This document shows positions 41,374-50,738 of a stretch of DNA of 64,000 nucleotides, one piece after another; positions within the stretch are counted from its first letter, which is position 1; each line of letters begins with the position of its first letter. Source of the stretch: Streptomyces sp. NBC_01016 (GTDB taxonomy: Bacteria; Actinomycetota; Actinomycetes; Streptomycetales; Streptomycetaceae); assembly GCF_026341035.1 (NCBI RefSeq), contig NZ_JAPEOQ010000001.1, positions 2,108,001-2,172,000 of the forward strand. Reading direction: 5' to 3'. A program made the translations under genes and the position numbers. The notes under the pieces were generated by a model. That model did no database searches and was not told where the DNA came from. It was given only the letters and a program-made list of their open reading frames with translations.

Positions 41374-42846
41374 TCACTTGTACGCGATCCACGTGGTCTT
41401 CAGCCCCGTGTACTTGTCGAAGGAGTGCAGGGAGAGGTCGCGGCCGTGGCCCGACTGCTTGAAGCCGCCGAAGGGGGTGAGCGGGCTGAGCGCGTCGACG
41501 GTGTTGACCGAGACGGTGCCCGCGGTCAGGGCGTCGGCGACGCGGTGGGCGCGGCCGATGTCCCGCGTCCACACGGAGGCGGCCAGGCCGTACGCGGAGT
41601 CGTTGGCGAGGCGGACCGCCTCCGCCTCGTCGCGGAACGGCAGGACCGCGAGGACAGGGCCGAACAACTCCTCCCGTACGAGCGGGGATTCGGGAGCGAG
41701 GCCGGTGACGACCGTCGGGTCCAGGTACGCGCCCTCGCGGTCCGGCCGGGTGCCGCCGCAGGCGAGCGTGCCGCCCGCGGCGCGTACCGCGGCGAGCACC
41801 CGCTCCACCTGCGCCTCGTCGACCAGCGGGCCGATCCGCGTCGCGGGGTCGAGCGGGTCGCCGGGGACCCAGGCGCGGGCGTGCTCGGCGACGCGGGCGG
41901 TGAACTCCTCGGCGATCGAGGCCTCCACCAGGAGTCGCGTGTTGGAGGAGCAGACCTGCCCGGCGTTGTACGCGAAGCCCCACGCGGCGCGCTCCGCGGC
42001 GGCCTCCAGATCGGCGTCGGCGAAGACCACGTTGGGGCTCTTGCCGCCGGCCTCGGGCCACACCTGCTTCATGTTCGACTCGGCGGAGTAGCCGAGGAAC
42101 TTCCTGGCCACGGCGGTGGAGCCGGTGAAGACGAGGGTGTCGACGTCGGGGTGCAGGCCGAGCGCGCGGCCCGTCACCTCGCCGGGCCCCGGCACGACGT
42201 TCAGGACGCCGTCCGGGAGCCCAGCCTCCGTGGCGAGTTCGGCGAGGCGGAGCGCGGAGAGCGGCGACTGCTCGGCGGGCTTGAGCACGACGCTGTTGCC
42301 GGCCGCGAGCGCGGGCGCCAGCTTCCAACTCGCGATGTCCAGCGGGAAGTTCCACGGCACCACCGCGCCGACCACGCCCAGCGGGGCGCGTCGCACCAGG
42401 GCGAGATTGCCGGGCGGGGCGGGCGCCACCTCGTCGTACAGCTTGTCGATCGCCTCGGCGTACCAGGCGAAGACGCCGGCGGCGCCGGGCACGTCGGTGC
42501 CGTACGACTCGGCGATCGGCTTGCCCATGTCGAGGGTGTCGCAGAGGGCGAGCTCCTCGCCGTTGGCCTCGATCAGGCGGGCCAACTCCAGGAGGACGCG
42601 CTTGCGTTCGGCCGGGTCGGCGCGCGACCAGCGGCCGGCCTCGAAGGAGGCGCGGGCGGCGGCCACGGCCCGGTCGACGTCGGCGGCCGAGGCGACCGCC
42701 ACGTCGGCGACGGTCTTGCCGGTGGCCGGGTTGACGGTGGGGAGCCACTCCCCGTCCGAGGGGTCGGCCCACGCTCCGTCGATGTAGAGGCGGGTGCGGG
42801 GTGCGAACTCGGCGGCGCGCTGCCGCCAGTGCGAGTGCGTCGTCAT
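41374..42846 (-). CDS. NAD(P)-dependent aldehyde dehydrogenase
   Basis: A 490-residue ALDH. The catalytic Cys lies in YNAGQVCSSNTRLLVE and the general base Glu in VWPEAGGKSPNVVFAD; VPWNFPLDIASWKLAPALAAGNSVV binds the nucleotide. It resembles aminoaldehyde or betaine aldehyde dehydrogenases. ATG 42846 opens the MTTHSHW N-terminus. First gene of the permease-aminotransferase-ALDH unit and divergent from the TetR regulator, so it probably oxidises the amino-aldehyde to an amino acid such as GABA. Confidence 0.92.
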   Translation of the reverse strand: MTTHSHWRQRAAEFAPRTRLYIDGAWADPSDGEWLPTVNPATGKTVADVAVASAADVDRAVAAARASFEAGRWSRADPAERKRVLLELARLIEANGEELALCDTLDMGKPIAESYGTDVPGAAGVFAWYAEAIDKLYDEVAPAPPGNLALVRRAPLGVVGAVVPWNFPLDIASWKLAPALAAGNSVVLKPAEQSPLSALRLAELATEAGLPDGVLNVVPGPGEVTGRALGLHPDVDTLVFTGSTAVARKFLGYSAESNMKQVWPEAGGKSPNVVFADADLEAAAERAAWGFAYNAGQVCSSNTRLLVEASIAEEFTARVAEHARAWVPGDPLDPATRIGPLVDEAQVERVLAAVRAAGGTLACGGTRPDREGAYLDPTVVTGLAPESPLVREELFGPVLAVLPFRDEAEAVRLANDSAYGLAASVWTRDIGRAHRVADALTAGTVSVNTVDALSPLTPFGGFKQSGHGRDLSLHSFDKYTGLKTTWIAYK

Positions 42847-42936
42847 GCGGTGACCTTCGATTGCGTACGGCACGGGGCGTACGGGAGCGGTCTGTGCGAG
42901 ATCTTGGCCTGTGCGGGATCTACGGCCTGCGAGATC

Positions 42937-42954
42937 TTTGAAGTTGGATTCAAA
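42937..42954. promoter_or_regulatory. Inverted repeat in the ALDH-TetR divergent promoter
   Basis: TTTGAA-N6-TTCAAA lies between the two divergent starts. Just upstream, GAGATCTTGGCCTG, GGGATCTACGGCCTG and GAGATCTT form imperfect direct repeats (about 42898-42938). It is a likely operator for the adjacent TetR protein. Confidence 0.55.
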
Positions 42955-43032
42955 CAATGCGTCAGCGGCCCGTCAATGGGTTCCGCGCGATCGGCTTGAT
43001 TTCCTTGAACTCGGTAACAGAGAATTAACCGC

Positions 43033-43644
43033 ATGGGTAAACCGGGGAGACCGAAGAACCAGACCGCGCGGCGCGAGGCGCTCGTGGACGCGGCGGGGCG
43101 GGCCATCACGGAGCGGGGCCTCGAAGGCCTGCGCATCAAGGACATCGCGGCCGAGGCAGGCATGTCCGCGGGGTCGGTCCTCTACTACTACCCGGAGCTG
43201 GACGAGCTGGTCCTGGAGGTGCACCGGGGCGCGGTCGAGCGCTTCCTGGCCGCGCGGCACGAGGTCACCGACGAGGTGGCCGACCCGGTGGCGCGGCTGC
43301 GCGCGCTGATCACCTCCGGTCTGCCGTCCGCCCCCGGCGACGCGACGCACGGGCTCCTCTTCGAGCTGCACCGCAGGGCCGACCGCAGCCCCGGACACGC
43401 CGAACTGATGGCGTCACTGTTCGCCAGCGAGGTGGGCCTGTACGCCACGGTGCTCGAAGTGGGCGCCGCGACAGGGGTGTTCACCCTGGCGGGGCCCGTG
43501 GGTGACCTGGCCAGGAACCTGGTCGCGCTGGAGGACGGCTACGGACTGCACATCGTGAGCCGCAACGCCGGTCTGACGCGGGCCGAGGTCCAGCGCCTGA
43601 TCCGGGTCCACGCGCGGGCGGTCACGGGGTGCGCCGACCTGTGA
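43033..43644 (+). CDS. TetR-family regulator (BetI-like)
   Basis: A 203-residue TetR repressor with HTH RIKDIAAEAGMSAGSVLYYYPELDELV (about 36-62) and a TetR_C ligand domain. It is divergent from the aldehyde dehydrogenase operon, with an inverted repeat between. It probably represses those genes and responds to an amine or aldehyde; the ligand is not known. It converges with the LysR gene, 12 bases apart. Confidence 0.88.
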   Translation: MGKPGRPKNQTARREALVDAAGRAITERGLEGLRIKDIAAEAGMSAGSVLYYYPELDELVLEVHRGAVERFLAARHEVTDEVADPVARLRALITSGLPSAPGDATHGLLFELHRRADRSPGHAELMASLFASEVGLYATVLEVGAATGVFTLAGPVGDLARNLVALEDGYGLHIVSRNAGLTRAEVQRLIRVHARAVTGCADL

Positions 43645-43656
43645 CGCCTTGACGCC

Positions 43657-44574
43657 TCACGTGGCGTCGGCGCTGTCCCGCAGTACGTCCATCACCGCGC
43701 GGGCCCGCGCGCTCTGCGTCATGCCGCCGAGCGAGGCGATCCTGACCTCCAACGGGCGCCCGGCGTCCCGGAGTTCGAGCTCCGCGATCTCGCCTCCGCC
43801 GTAGGTCAGACCGGTGGCGGGGCGCTGGTTGAGCACCGAGTAGCCGAGGCCGCGGGCCACCATGGAGCGCACGGTCTCGTAGCTGCGGGTGCGGTAGCGG
43901 ACGTCGGGGGCGGTGCCGGTGGCGGCGACGAGGGAGCGGAAGTAGTCGCGGCTGTGCGGGAGGTCGAGGAGGACGAGCGGCTCCGCGGAAAGCTCGGCGA
44001 GGGACACGCTGCCCTGGCCTGCGAGGGGGTGGTCGGCCGCGACGATGACGTAGGCGGGGGCGCGGGCGATCGTCTCGCTGCGCAGCTCCGGCTCGGTCGA
44101 CAGGCCCAGGTCGTAGGTGAGGGCGAAGTCGATGCGGCCCGTCGTCAGGGCCTCGACGAGTTCGTCCGCCTCGGCCTCCACGACGTCGATCTCGATGCCC
44201 GGGTGGCGGCGCGTGCACTCGCTGAACAGGTGCGGCAGGTAGTACGGCGCGAGCGTCACGAAACAGCCGACCGTCACGGGGCCCGACAGCTCCGCGCCGT
44301 CCCCGCGCGCCTCCCGCTCGACCTCGCGCGCGCGGGCGAGGAGGTCACGGCCCTGCGCCCGCAGCCGCTCCCCGGCGGGGGTCAGGGTCAGGCCCCGGCC
44401 CCTGCGGCGGATGAACAGCTGCACCTGGAGGTCGCGCTCCAGGTTGTGGATGGCGGCGGACACGGCGGACTGCGCGATGTGCAGCTCCGCGGACGCCTCC
44501 GTCATCGAGCCGCGTTCGGCCGCGACCAGGAAGTAGCGCAGCTGAACGAGCGTGAAACCCAACGGAGACGTCAT
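43657..44574 (-). CDS. LysR-family regulator
   Basis: A 305-residue LTTR. Winged HTH at about 6-65 (GSMTEASAELHIAQSAVSAAIHNLERDL), then a periplasmic-binding-type effector domain with VTVGCFVTLAPYYLPHLFSE. It follows the MHS transporter gene by 42 bases on the same strand and may be the last gene of the monooxygenase-RidA-DUF1028-M20-transporter operon, controlling it. A promoter of its own cannot be excluded. Confidence 0.88.
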   Translation of the reverse strand: MTSPLGFTLVQLRYFLVAAERGSMTEASAELHIAQSAVSAAIHNLERDLQVQLFIRRRGRGLTLTPAGERLRAQGRDLLARAREVEREARGDGAELSGPVTVGCFVTLAPYYLPHLFSECTRRHPGIEIDVVEAEADELVEALTTGRIDFALTYDLGLSTEPELRSETIARAPAYVIVAADHPLAGQGSVSLAELSAEPLVLLDLPHSRDYFRSLVAATGTAPDVRYRTRSYETVRSMVARGLGYSVLNQRPATGLTYGGGEIAELELRDAGRPLEVRIASLGGMTQSARARAVMDVLRDSADAT

Positions 44575-44616
44575 GCGAGACCTCGTGCCAGATGAACCGG
44601 GTGCGTGCGCCCGACT

Positions 44617-45993
44617 CTAAGCCGCGCTCTCCTCCTGTACGGAGGTCGACTCCTGTGCGGAGGTCGACTCCCGTACGTCCTCGGGGTGCAGCAGCGCCGA
44701 CCCGGCCGTCTCCTTCAGGGACACCGCCGCGACGAGCCCGCCTACGGCGAACACCATCAGGTACGGGCCCGGCACCAGCGTGCTCCCGGTCGCCGAGATG
44801 AGCAGCGTCATCAGGTACGGCACGGTGCCCGCGAACAGCGCCGCCGTCACGTTGTACGAGATGGAGAGCCCGCTCTGCCGGGTGCGCGTGGGGAAGACCT
44901 CCGCCGACCACACCGCGTACGTGCCGAGGATCGCCGCCAGGATCGCGCCGAGCGCGAGGCCGCCGATCCAGGTCCCGGCCATCCCGGTCCGCATCAGCCA
45001 GAACGCCGGGGTGGAGACGACCAGGAGGGCCGCCGTCGCCCCGATGAACACCGGCTTGCGCCCCACCCGGTCGGACAGCGCGCCGAACAGCGGCACGAGC
45101 ACGAGGCCGAGCAGGGAGATCACGGTGGACAGCAGGGCCGCGCTGTCGGCGGAGTGGCCGAGGTGGTCGGTCTCGTACGTGACCAGGTAGGTGAGGACCG
45201 CGTAGAACGGCACGTGCATGGCCGTCATCAAGCCTGCCGCTTGCAGCAGTTGGCGCTTGTGGGTGCGCAGCAGCTCGCGGGCCGGGCTGCGCGGGACCGT
45301 GTCGTTCTCTTCGAGGGCCCGGTACTCCGGGGTGTCCTCGATCTTGTTGCGGATGACCACGCCGATGATGCCGAGCGGCGCCGCGATCAGGAACGGGATC
45401 CGCCAGCCCCAGGAGGTGAGCTGCGCCTCGTCGAGCCCCGAGGACAGCAGCAGGAAGACGAACGAGCCGGCCAGGAAGCCGAGCAGCGAGCCGACCTCCA
45501 GCCAGCTCACGCCGAAACCGCGGCGGCGGCGCGGCGCGCTCTCGGCGAGGAAGCTGGCCGCGCTGCCGAACTCGCCGCCCGCCGCGAACCCCTGGATGAG
45601 GCGGAGCACCACCAGGAGGATCGGTGCCGCGATGCCGATCGATTCGTAGCCGGGGAGGAGTCCGATCGCCAGGGTCGCGCCGGACATCATGAAGATGACC
45701 AGGGACAGCGTGCGCTTGCGGCCGATCTTGTCGCCGAGCGGCCCGAAGACGAGGGCGCCGATCGGCCGGACGCCGAACGAGACCGCGAAGACGCCGAACA
45801 CGGCGAGCAGCCCGGTCGTGCTGTCGTCGGCGGGGAAGAACACGGTCGCGACGGTGCCCGCGAGATAGGCGTACGCGGCCCAGTCGAACCAGTGCACGAA
45901 GACGCCGACGGCCCCGGCCGCGACGCTCCTGCGCAGCGTCGCGACGTCGGTGGGCGCGTCGGCCGCGCTTTCCTGGGGATCGGTGAGGGTCAT
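44617..45993 (-). CDS. MFS transporter of the metabolite:H+ symporter type
   Basis: A 458-residue, 12-helix MHS-family importer (WFDWAAYAYLAGTVATVFFP; GALVFGPLGDKIGRKRTL motif A; RLIQGFAAGGEFGSAASFLAE). The family takes up organic acids such as citrate, shikimate or proline betaine. ATG overlaps the stop of the M20 gene (ATGA). The last 15 residues contain a short repeat (ESTSAQESTSVQEES) encoded by near-identical 18-base units. Confidence 0.9.
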   Translation of the reverse strand: MTLTDPQESAADAPTDVATLRRSVAAGAVGVFVHWFDWAAYAYLAGTVATVFFPADDSTTGLLAVFGVFAVSFGVRPIGALVFGPLGDKIGRKRTLSLVIFMMSGATLAIGLLPGYESIGIAAPILLVVLRLIQGFAAGGEFGSAASFLAESAPRRRRGFGVSWLEVGSLLGFLAGSFVFLLLSSGLDEAQLTSWGWRIPFLIAAPLGIIGVVIRNKIEDTPEYRALEENDTVPRSPARELLRTHKRQLLQAAGLMTAMHVPFYAVLTYLVTYETDHLGHSADSAALLSTVISLLGLVLVPLFGALSDRVGRKPVFIGATAALLVVSTPAFWLMRTGMAGTWIGGLALGAILAAILGTYAVWSAEVFPTRTRQSGLSISYNVTAALFAGTVPYLMTLLISATGSTLVPGPYLMVFAVGGLVAAVSLKETAGSALLHPEDVRESTSAQESTSVQEESAA

Positions 45994-47135
45994 GTCGTCG
46001 CCTCCTCGGATGGTCCGGCGCGGTCCACGCCCGTCCACGCCAGCGCGACCGCGGCGTCGAGCAGCGCCCGCTCGGCGGTGCCACCGACGCAGTACGCGGC
46101 GAACTCGTGCTGGTGGTTGGTGGCGGGCAGGGAGCCGATGCCGATGTAGGGGTGGATGGCGGGCACCACCTGCGACACGTTGCCCATGTCGGTGGAGGCG
46201 CGGTTCATGCGCGCGGCCTGTCCGGGCGGCGCGAACTCCCGCCCGAGGTCGAGGGCGTTGGCGCGGTAGTGCGCGAGCGCGGTCTCGTCCGCGCGGAACT
46301 CCGCGTACGGCTTGCTCTCCGGTTCGATCTCCAGCTCGCAGCCCGTCGCGAGGGCGCCCGCCTCGAAGGCCCGCATGACGCGCGGCTCCAACTCCGCGAG
46401 TTCGGCGAGGGTTTCGGCGCGCACGTACCAGCGGCCCGAGGCGCGCTCCGGGATGGCGTTCGGGGCGTCCCCGGCGTGGGTCACGACGCCGTGCACCCGC
46501 GCGGAGGCCGGGAGTTGCTGGCGCAGCAGGCCGATGGCGACCTGGGCCACGGTGAAGGCGTCGGCCGCGTTGACCCCGGCCTCCGGGTAGGCGGCGGCGT
46601 GCGCGGACTTCCCGGTGTACGCGACCTTGGAGTGGCTGACCGCGAACGGCTGCGCCTCGGCGACGTCGACCGGCGCCGGGTGCGCCATCATCGCGAGGTC
46701 GACCCCGGCGAAGGCGCCCCGGTCGAGCAGCTCGATCTTGCCGCCGCCGCCCTCCTCGGCGGGGGTGCCGTAGACCTCCACGGTGAGCCCCAGGTCGTCG
46801 GCGACGGCGGCGAGGCCGAGCGCGGCGCCGACGGACGAGGCCGCGATCAGGTTGTGCCCGCACGCGTGGCCGAGGCCGGGCAGCGCGTCGTACTCGGCGC
46901 ACAGCGCGATCCGCCGCGGCCCGCTGCCGAAGGAGGCGTGGAACGCGGTGTCCAGGCCCAGATACTTCGACGTGACGTCGAATCCGGCCCGGTCGAGCAG
47001 CTCCGGCACGGCGGCGGCCGCCCGGTGTTCCTCCCAGGCGGTCTCCGGGTCGGCGTGCAACTGCTCGGACAGGGCGATCAGTTGGCCTGCGTGCCGGTCG
47101 ACCTCCTTGCGGGCCGCCTCCTTCAGGGCACTCAT
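45990..47135 (-). CDS. M20-family amidohydrolase (AbgB-like)
   Basis: A 381-residue M20D metallopeptidase. GLGHACGHNLIAASSVGAALG and YGTPAEEGGGGK provide metal ligands and the catalytic Glu. Its nearest described relatives cleave N-acyl or p-aminobenzoyl amides of amino acids. ATG 47135 sits in a TGATG junction with the DUF1028 gene (one-base overlap). Couples with the MHS transporter downstream, suggesting uptake and cleavage of the same compound. Confidence 0.88.
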   Translation of the reverse strand: MSALKEAARKEVDRHAGQLIALSEQLHADPETAWEEHRAAAAVPELLDRAGFDVTSKYLGLDTAFHASFGSGPRRIALCAEYDALPGLGHACGHNLIAASSVGAALGLAAVADDLGLTVEVYGTPAEEGGGGKIELLDRGAFAGVDLAMMAHPAPVDVAEAQPFAVSHSKVAYTGKSAHAAAYPEAGVNAADAFTVAQVAIGLLRQQLPASARVHGVVTHAGDAPNAIPERASGRWYVRAETLAELAELEPRVMRAFEAGALATGCELEIEPESKPYAEFRADETALAHYRANALDLGREFAPPGQAARMNRASTDMGNVSQVVPAIHPYIGIGSLPATNHQHEFAAYCVGGTAERALLDAAVALAWTGVDRAGPSEEATT

Positions 47136-47809
47136 CACTGGTCTCCCGGAACGCCGTACGAGGGCGAGCTCGCCGGGTCGAGGCCGCGCGTCACGTAGTC
47201 GTCCCGCTGCGGCAGCCATACGTCGAGGAGCTCGCCGAGCCGGTCGATCGGGTCGTCCGCCCAGTCGATCCGCAGGTCGGTGACCCGCCAGCCGACGTCG
47301 GCGACGACCGACAGGCCCGCCGAGTGCACCGGGCCCTCCTCGCCGCCCGCCGCGACGGCGGCCTTCATGGCGGCGATCAGCCGCTCCTCCAGCTCGCCGG
47401 TGGCTTCCTGGTACGCCTCCAGGAGCACGCCGGGGATGTGCTTGCCGGAGAGCATGTTCCCCGCCGCGACGGCGCCGTCGGCGGTGGCGCTCGCATACGT
47501 GCCGAGGGTGTGCGGGCCGCTGTACGCGAAGCCCGGACCCTGCCGCCCGAGAACCGTCAACTGCCGGTAGGCGATGGTCTTTTCGTTGCGCGCGGCGCCG
47601 GTGACGTCGGCCAGCGCACGCTCCGCGTCGCCGTGTTCGGCGAGGGCGTCGAGCAGGCTCGTGCCGAGCGTCGGGTCGGTGATGTTCTGCGAGCTCGCCG
47701 CGCCGACGCCGGGCCGCAGATGGGCGATGCGGGCGGCGACCGCGGGGCTCGACGAGCTGCCCGCGATGCCGAACCGCTCACCGTCGCGTACCACCAGGGA
47801 GAACGTCAT
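47135..47809 (-). CDS. DUF1028 family protein (Ntn-hydrolase superfamily-like)
   Basis: A 224-residue protein starting MTFSLVVRDGERFGIAGSSSSPAVAARI, the DUF1028 pattern. The family has an Ntn-hydrolase-like fold, and its reaction is not established. GGAGG precedes the ATG, and it overlaps the RidA stop by ATGA. Repeated pairing of DUF1028 with RidA and amidohydrolases suggests it acts on an amide or imine intermediate (inference). Confidence 0.87.
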   Translation of the reverse strand: MTFSLVVRDGERFGIAGSSSSPAVAARIAHLRPGVGAASSQNITDPTLGTSLLDALAEHGDAERALADVTGAARNEKTIAYRQLTVLGRQGPGFAYSGPHTLGTYASATADGAVAAGNMLSGKHIPGVLLEAYQEATGELEERLIAAMKAAVAAGGEEGPVHSAGLSVVADVGWRVTDLRIDWADDPIDRLGELLDVWLPQRDDYVTRGLDPASSPSYGVPGDQ

Positions 47810-48288
47810 GCCCGCGCCTCCTTCGAATCCCGAGAGTCCTGCGCGTCGTTCGCGTCCTTCGGGATCACCGCGACCGCGTCGATCTCGCACAGCCACTCAG
47901 GGCGGGCGAGCGCGGAGACCACGATGCCGGTGGAGATGGGGTGGACGCCCTTGGTCCAGCGGCCGACCGTGCGGTACACGGCCTCCCGGTAGCGCGGGTC
48001 GATCAGGTAGATCGTCAGCTTGACCAGGTGTTCCATCCGGCTGCCCGACTCCTCGAGCAGCATCTTGATGTTCGCCATGGCCTGCTCGGCCTGCGCCTCC
48101 GCGTCGCCGACGCCGACGTTCTCGCTGGTGTCGAGGTCCTGGCCGATCTGGCCGCGGACGTACACCGTGTCGCCGGCGACGACGGCCTGGCAGAGGTCGT
48201 TGTCGAGGTTCTGCTCGGGGTAGGTGTCGCGGGTGTTGAACGGCCGGATCCGGGTGTGCCCGCCGGCCACGATCGGGGCGTTGGCCAT
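47806..48288 (-). CDS. RidA-family (YjgF/YER057c/UK114) enamine/imine deaminase
   Basis: A 160-residue RidA-family protein. Conserved blocks are DTVYVRGQIGQDLDT, MANIKMLLEESGSRMEHLVKLTIYLIDPRYRE and LARPEWLCEIDAVAVIP. RidA members hydrolyse reactive 2-aminoacrylate-type enamines or imines. AGGAG lies nine bases before the ATG. It is second in the operon, directly after the flavin monooxygenase, which could generate an imine. Confidence 0.92.
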   Translation of the reverse strand: MANAPIVAGGHTRIRPFNTRDTYPEQNLDNDLCQAVVAGDTVYVRGQIGQDLDTSENVGVGDAEAQAEQAMANIKMLLEESGSRMEHLVKLTIYLIDPRYREAVYRTVGRWTKGVHPISTGIVVSALARPEWLCEIDAVAVIPKDANDAQDSRDSKEARA

Positions 48289-48301
48289 GGTGCTCTGCTC
48301 C

Positions 48302-49564
48302 TCAGTCCTGGTGCTGCGGTCGGTGGTACGAGAGGTATCCGCGCCGGGTCGTGATGTGGTCGGCGACGTACTTGGCGTCGTGCCAGACACCCCAGATGAA
48401 GCTGGAGCCGCGCCGGGACAGCCAGGGCAGGCCCAGGAAGTAGACGCCGGGCTCGGTGGAGACCCCGCGGCGCTGGTCGGGGCGGCCGTTCTCGTCGTAC
48501 GCGTCGACGTCGAGCCAGCTGTAGTCGGCGGCGAAGCCCGTGGCCCAGACGATCGAGGTGACACCGGCTCCGGCCAGGTCGAGCGCGAGGCGCGGGTCCG
48601 TCATGCACTCCGGGTCGGGGCCGAGGACGTGGGCCTCGGGCTCCTCGGGGAGGTCGAGCCCGTTGCGCTCGGTGTACGCGTCGGCCGCGCGCAGCAGCTC
48701 CAGGTACTTCTCGTCGCCGAGCGCGATGTTCCCGGCGAGGTCGGGCGCGAAGCTCAGCAGCCCGTCCTCGTACGCCGAGGTCATGCCGAGGAGTTCGATA
48801 CCGGTGCCGGCCAGCTCGCGGAAGTCCACGGAGTGGCCGCCGCGCGCCCCGCTGACCGCGATGGTCACGTGGGCGGCGCCCTGCGGCGGCGTCGTCAGGT
48901 CCCAGAGCCCGAGCACCCCGAGCCACCAGCAGAAGTCACGCCCGCGGTACTGCCGCGGCGGACGGTCGTGCGGCCCCACGGACAGGAAGACCTCGCGGCC
49001 CGAGCGGCGCAGCTCGTCGGCGATCTGCACGCCCGACGAACCCGCTCCGACCACCAGCACCGCGCCCTCGGGCAGCTGCTCCGGGTTGCGGTACTCGCTG
49101 GAGTGGATCTGCGTACTGACCGCGCCCTCCGGCACGATGGGCGGGATCACGGGCCGCTGGAAGGGCCCGGTCGCGGCCACCACGAATCCCGCGTCGATGG
49201 TGCCCTCGGACGTCTCGACCCGGAAGCCGGGGCGCCCCTCGTGCTTGCGCACCTTGGACACCTCGACGCCGCACCGCACCGGGGAGTCGATCTTCTCGGC
49301 GTACCGCTCGAAGTACTCCGCGACCTGCTCCTTCGTCGCGAAGGCGTCGGGGCCGACGTCGGGGAACTCCAGGTTCGGGAACCGGTCGTGCCAGGCGGGC
49401 CCGTTCGCGACGAGCGAGTCCCAGCGCTGGGTGCGCCATCGCTCGGCGATCCGGTCCCGTTCGAGGACGATGTGCGCGATGCCCAGGTTCCCCAGGTGCT
49501 CGCTCATCGCGATACCGGCCTGACCTGCACCTACGACGACAACGTCCGTTTCTTCATTGGGCAT
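48302..49564 (-). CDS. Flavin-containing monooxygenase-like FAD/NAD(P)H enzyme
   Basis: A 420-residue two-dinucleotide-domain flavoprotein. FAD-binding VVVVGAGQAGIAMSEHLG is at about 8-25. NADPH-binding VLVVGAGSSGVQIADEL lies near 170-186, and the closing ATGF motif is in SIVWATGFAADYSW. It resembles class B FMOs that hydroxylate N or S atoms or insert oxygen. GGAGG lies six bases before ATG 49564; a GTG four codons earlier is disfavoured. First gene of a six-gene operon with RidA, DUF1028, M20, MHS transporter and LysR. Confidence 0.88.
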   Translation of the reverse strand: MPNEETDVVVVGAGQAGIAMSEHLGNLGIAHIVLERDRIAERWRTQRWDSLVANGPAWHDRFPNLEFPDVGPDAFATKEQVAEYFERYAEKIDSPVRCGVEVSKVRKHEGRPGFRVETSEGTIDAGFVVAATGPFQRPVIPPIVPEGAVSTQIHSSEYRNPEQLPEGAVLVVGAGSSGVQIADELRRSGREVFLSVGPHDRPPRQYRGRDFCWWLGVLGLWDLTTPPQGAAHVTIAVSGARGGHSVDFRELAGTGIELLGMTSAYEDGLLSFAPDLAGNIALGDEKYLELLRAADAYTERNGLDLPEEPEAHVLGPDPECMTDPRLALDLAGAGVTSIVWATGFAADYSWLDVDAYDENGRPDQRRGVSTEPGVYFLGLPWLSRRGSSFIWGVWHDAKYVADHITTRRGYLSYHRPQHQD

Positions 49565-49652
49565 TGAAGCCTCCACTCAAGCGGTAATTGGTCCATCGCT
49601 GGTTCCGCGGCACCGCACGAGACATCCTTCGCCGCCCCCTCAACCCTGTCCA

Positions 49653-49689
49653 ACAGATGTTTCCGGGGTGAGTGATCTGTTTTTCAGAT
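49653..49689. promoter_or_regulatory. Operator-like repeats between the FMO operon and the Lrp gene
   Basis: AACAGATGTTT (49653-49663) and the hairpin ATCTG..CAGAT (49676-49689) share CAGAT half-sites in both orientations. They lie just upstream of TAGGGT (49710-49715), the putative -10 of the Lrp gene. Tandem Lrp proteins typically bind such semi-palindromes and control both divergent units. Confidence 0.55.
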
Positions 49690-49721
49690 GTGGGTCAGGA
49701 CGGCTCGACTAGGGTCGTTCC

Positions 49722-50738
49722 GTGACCACCGAGCAGAACCCGACCGCGCGCCCCGCTCCCCTCGACGGGCTCGACCGCCGCATCGTCGCCGCCCTGCAGA
49801 TCGACGGCCGGGCCTCCTGGCGGCGGATCGCCGATGTGCTGGGGGAGCCGGAGCGGAAGGTGGCGCGGCGCGGGCACCGGCTCGTGGAGAGCGGGGACGT
49901 CGCGGTGCGCGGGCTCGTCGTGCGCGGCGAGACCGTGATCCTGCGGATGAACTGTCGGCCGGGATCCGTGCGGGAGGCGGCCCTCGCCACGGCCCGGCGG
50001 CCCGACGTCGTCTTCTCGTACGTGCTCGCGGGCGTCGCCGACTGCGTGGCGGAACTGCAGTGCCCGCCAGGGCAGTTGGGCCGTCTGATGCTGGACGAGG
50101 TGCCCGCCCTTCCAGGGCTCGTGCAGCAGCAGGTCTCGCCCGTGTTGCGCTACTTCCGCACCGTGCACGAGTGGTCGCCGGGCATCCTCGACGACGCCGA
50201 GGTCGAGGCGCTCGGGGGCGCCGAGCGACCGGACGACCGAGTGGGCCTGGGCGACGTCGAGCTCGCGCCCGACGAGGAGGCCATCCTGCGCGCCCTCGCC
50301 GCGGACGGGCGCTGCACCAACGACGAACTCGCCGCCGTCGCCGGGGTCTCGGTCGCCACGGCCAGGCGCCGGGTCGAGGCGCTGAGCCGAGCCGGGATCG
50401 TCAGCATCCGCGCGGTCGTGGAGCCCGCGCTGCTCGGCCTGCCCGTGCAGGCGCTGCTGTGGATCAGGACCCGGCCCGGCGAGGTCGAGGAGGTGGGGCG
50501 GCTGCTCGTCGAGTCGCCGCTGGTGCGGTACGCGGCCGTGGTCATGGGGGAGCACCAGCTGCTCGTCGACGTGACGCAGCCGTCGAAGGAGGCGCTGCAC
50601 GCCTTCCTGGCGGAAGCGGCGTGGGTGCGCAGGGCCGAGTCCGTGCAGTCCCACCTCGTGGTCGAGGCGTGGAAGCGCAGCGGGGTGCCCACCGTGCCCA
50701 CCGTTCGAGGCTCACAGGGTGAGGTTTCAACCGTGTGA
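49722..50738 (+). CDS. Lrp/AsnC-family regulator with two tandem modules
   Basis: A 338-residue double-module AsnC protein. HTH 1 is about 15-62 (LDRRIVAALQIDGRASWRRIADVLG) and HTH 2 about 185-235 (ELAAVAGVSVATARRRVEALSRAGIV), each with a following RAM-like half. TAGGGT lies six bases before GTG and no ribosome site exists, so the mRNA is probably leaderless. Divergent from the flavin monooxygenase operon and followed at 123 bases by the amidase gene; it likely controls both. Confidence 0.88.
   Translation: MTTEQNPTARPAPLDGLDRRIVAALQIDGRASWRRIADVLGEPERKVARRGHRLVESGDVAVRGLVVRGETVILRMNCRPGSVREAALATARRPDVVFSYVLAGVADCVAELQCPPGQLGRLMLDEVPALPGLVQQQVSPVLRYFRTVHEWSPGILDDAEVEALGGAERPDDRVGLGDVELAPDEEAILRALAADGRCTNDELAAVAGVSVATARRRVEALSRAGIVSIRAVVEPALLGLPVQALLWIRTRPGEVEEVGRLLVESPLVRYAAVVMGEHQLLVDVTQPSKEALHAFLAEAAWVRRAESVQSHLVVEAWKRSGVPTVPTVRGSQGEVSTV

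Noticed and set aside
39944..42091. Long plus-strand open frame opposite the aminotransferase and ALDH genes
   Set aside because: Antisense to two intact enzymes and of biased composition.
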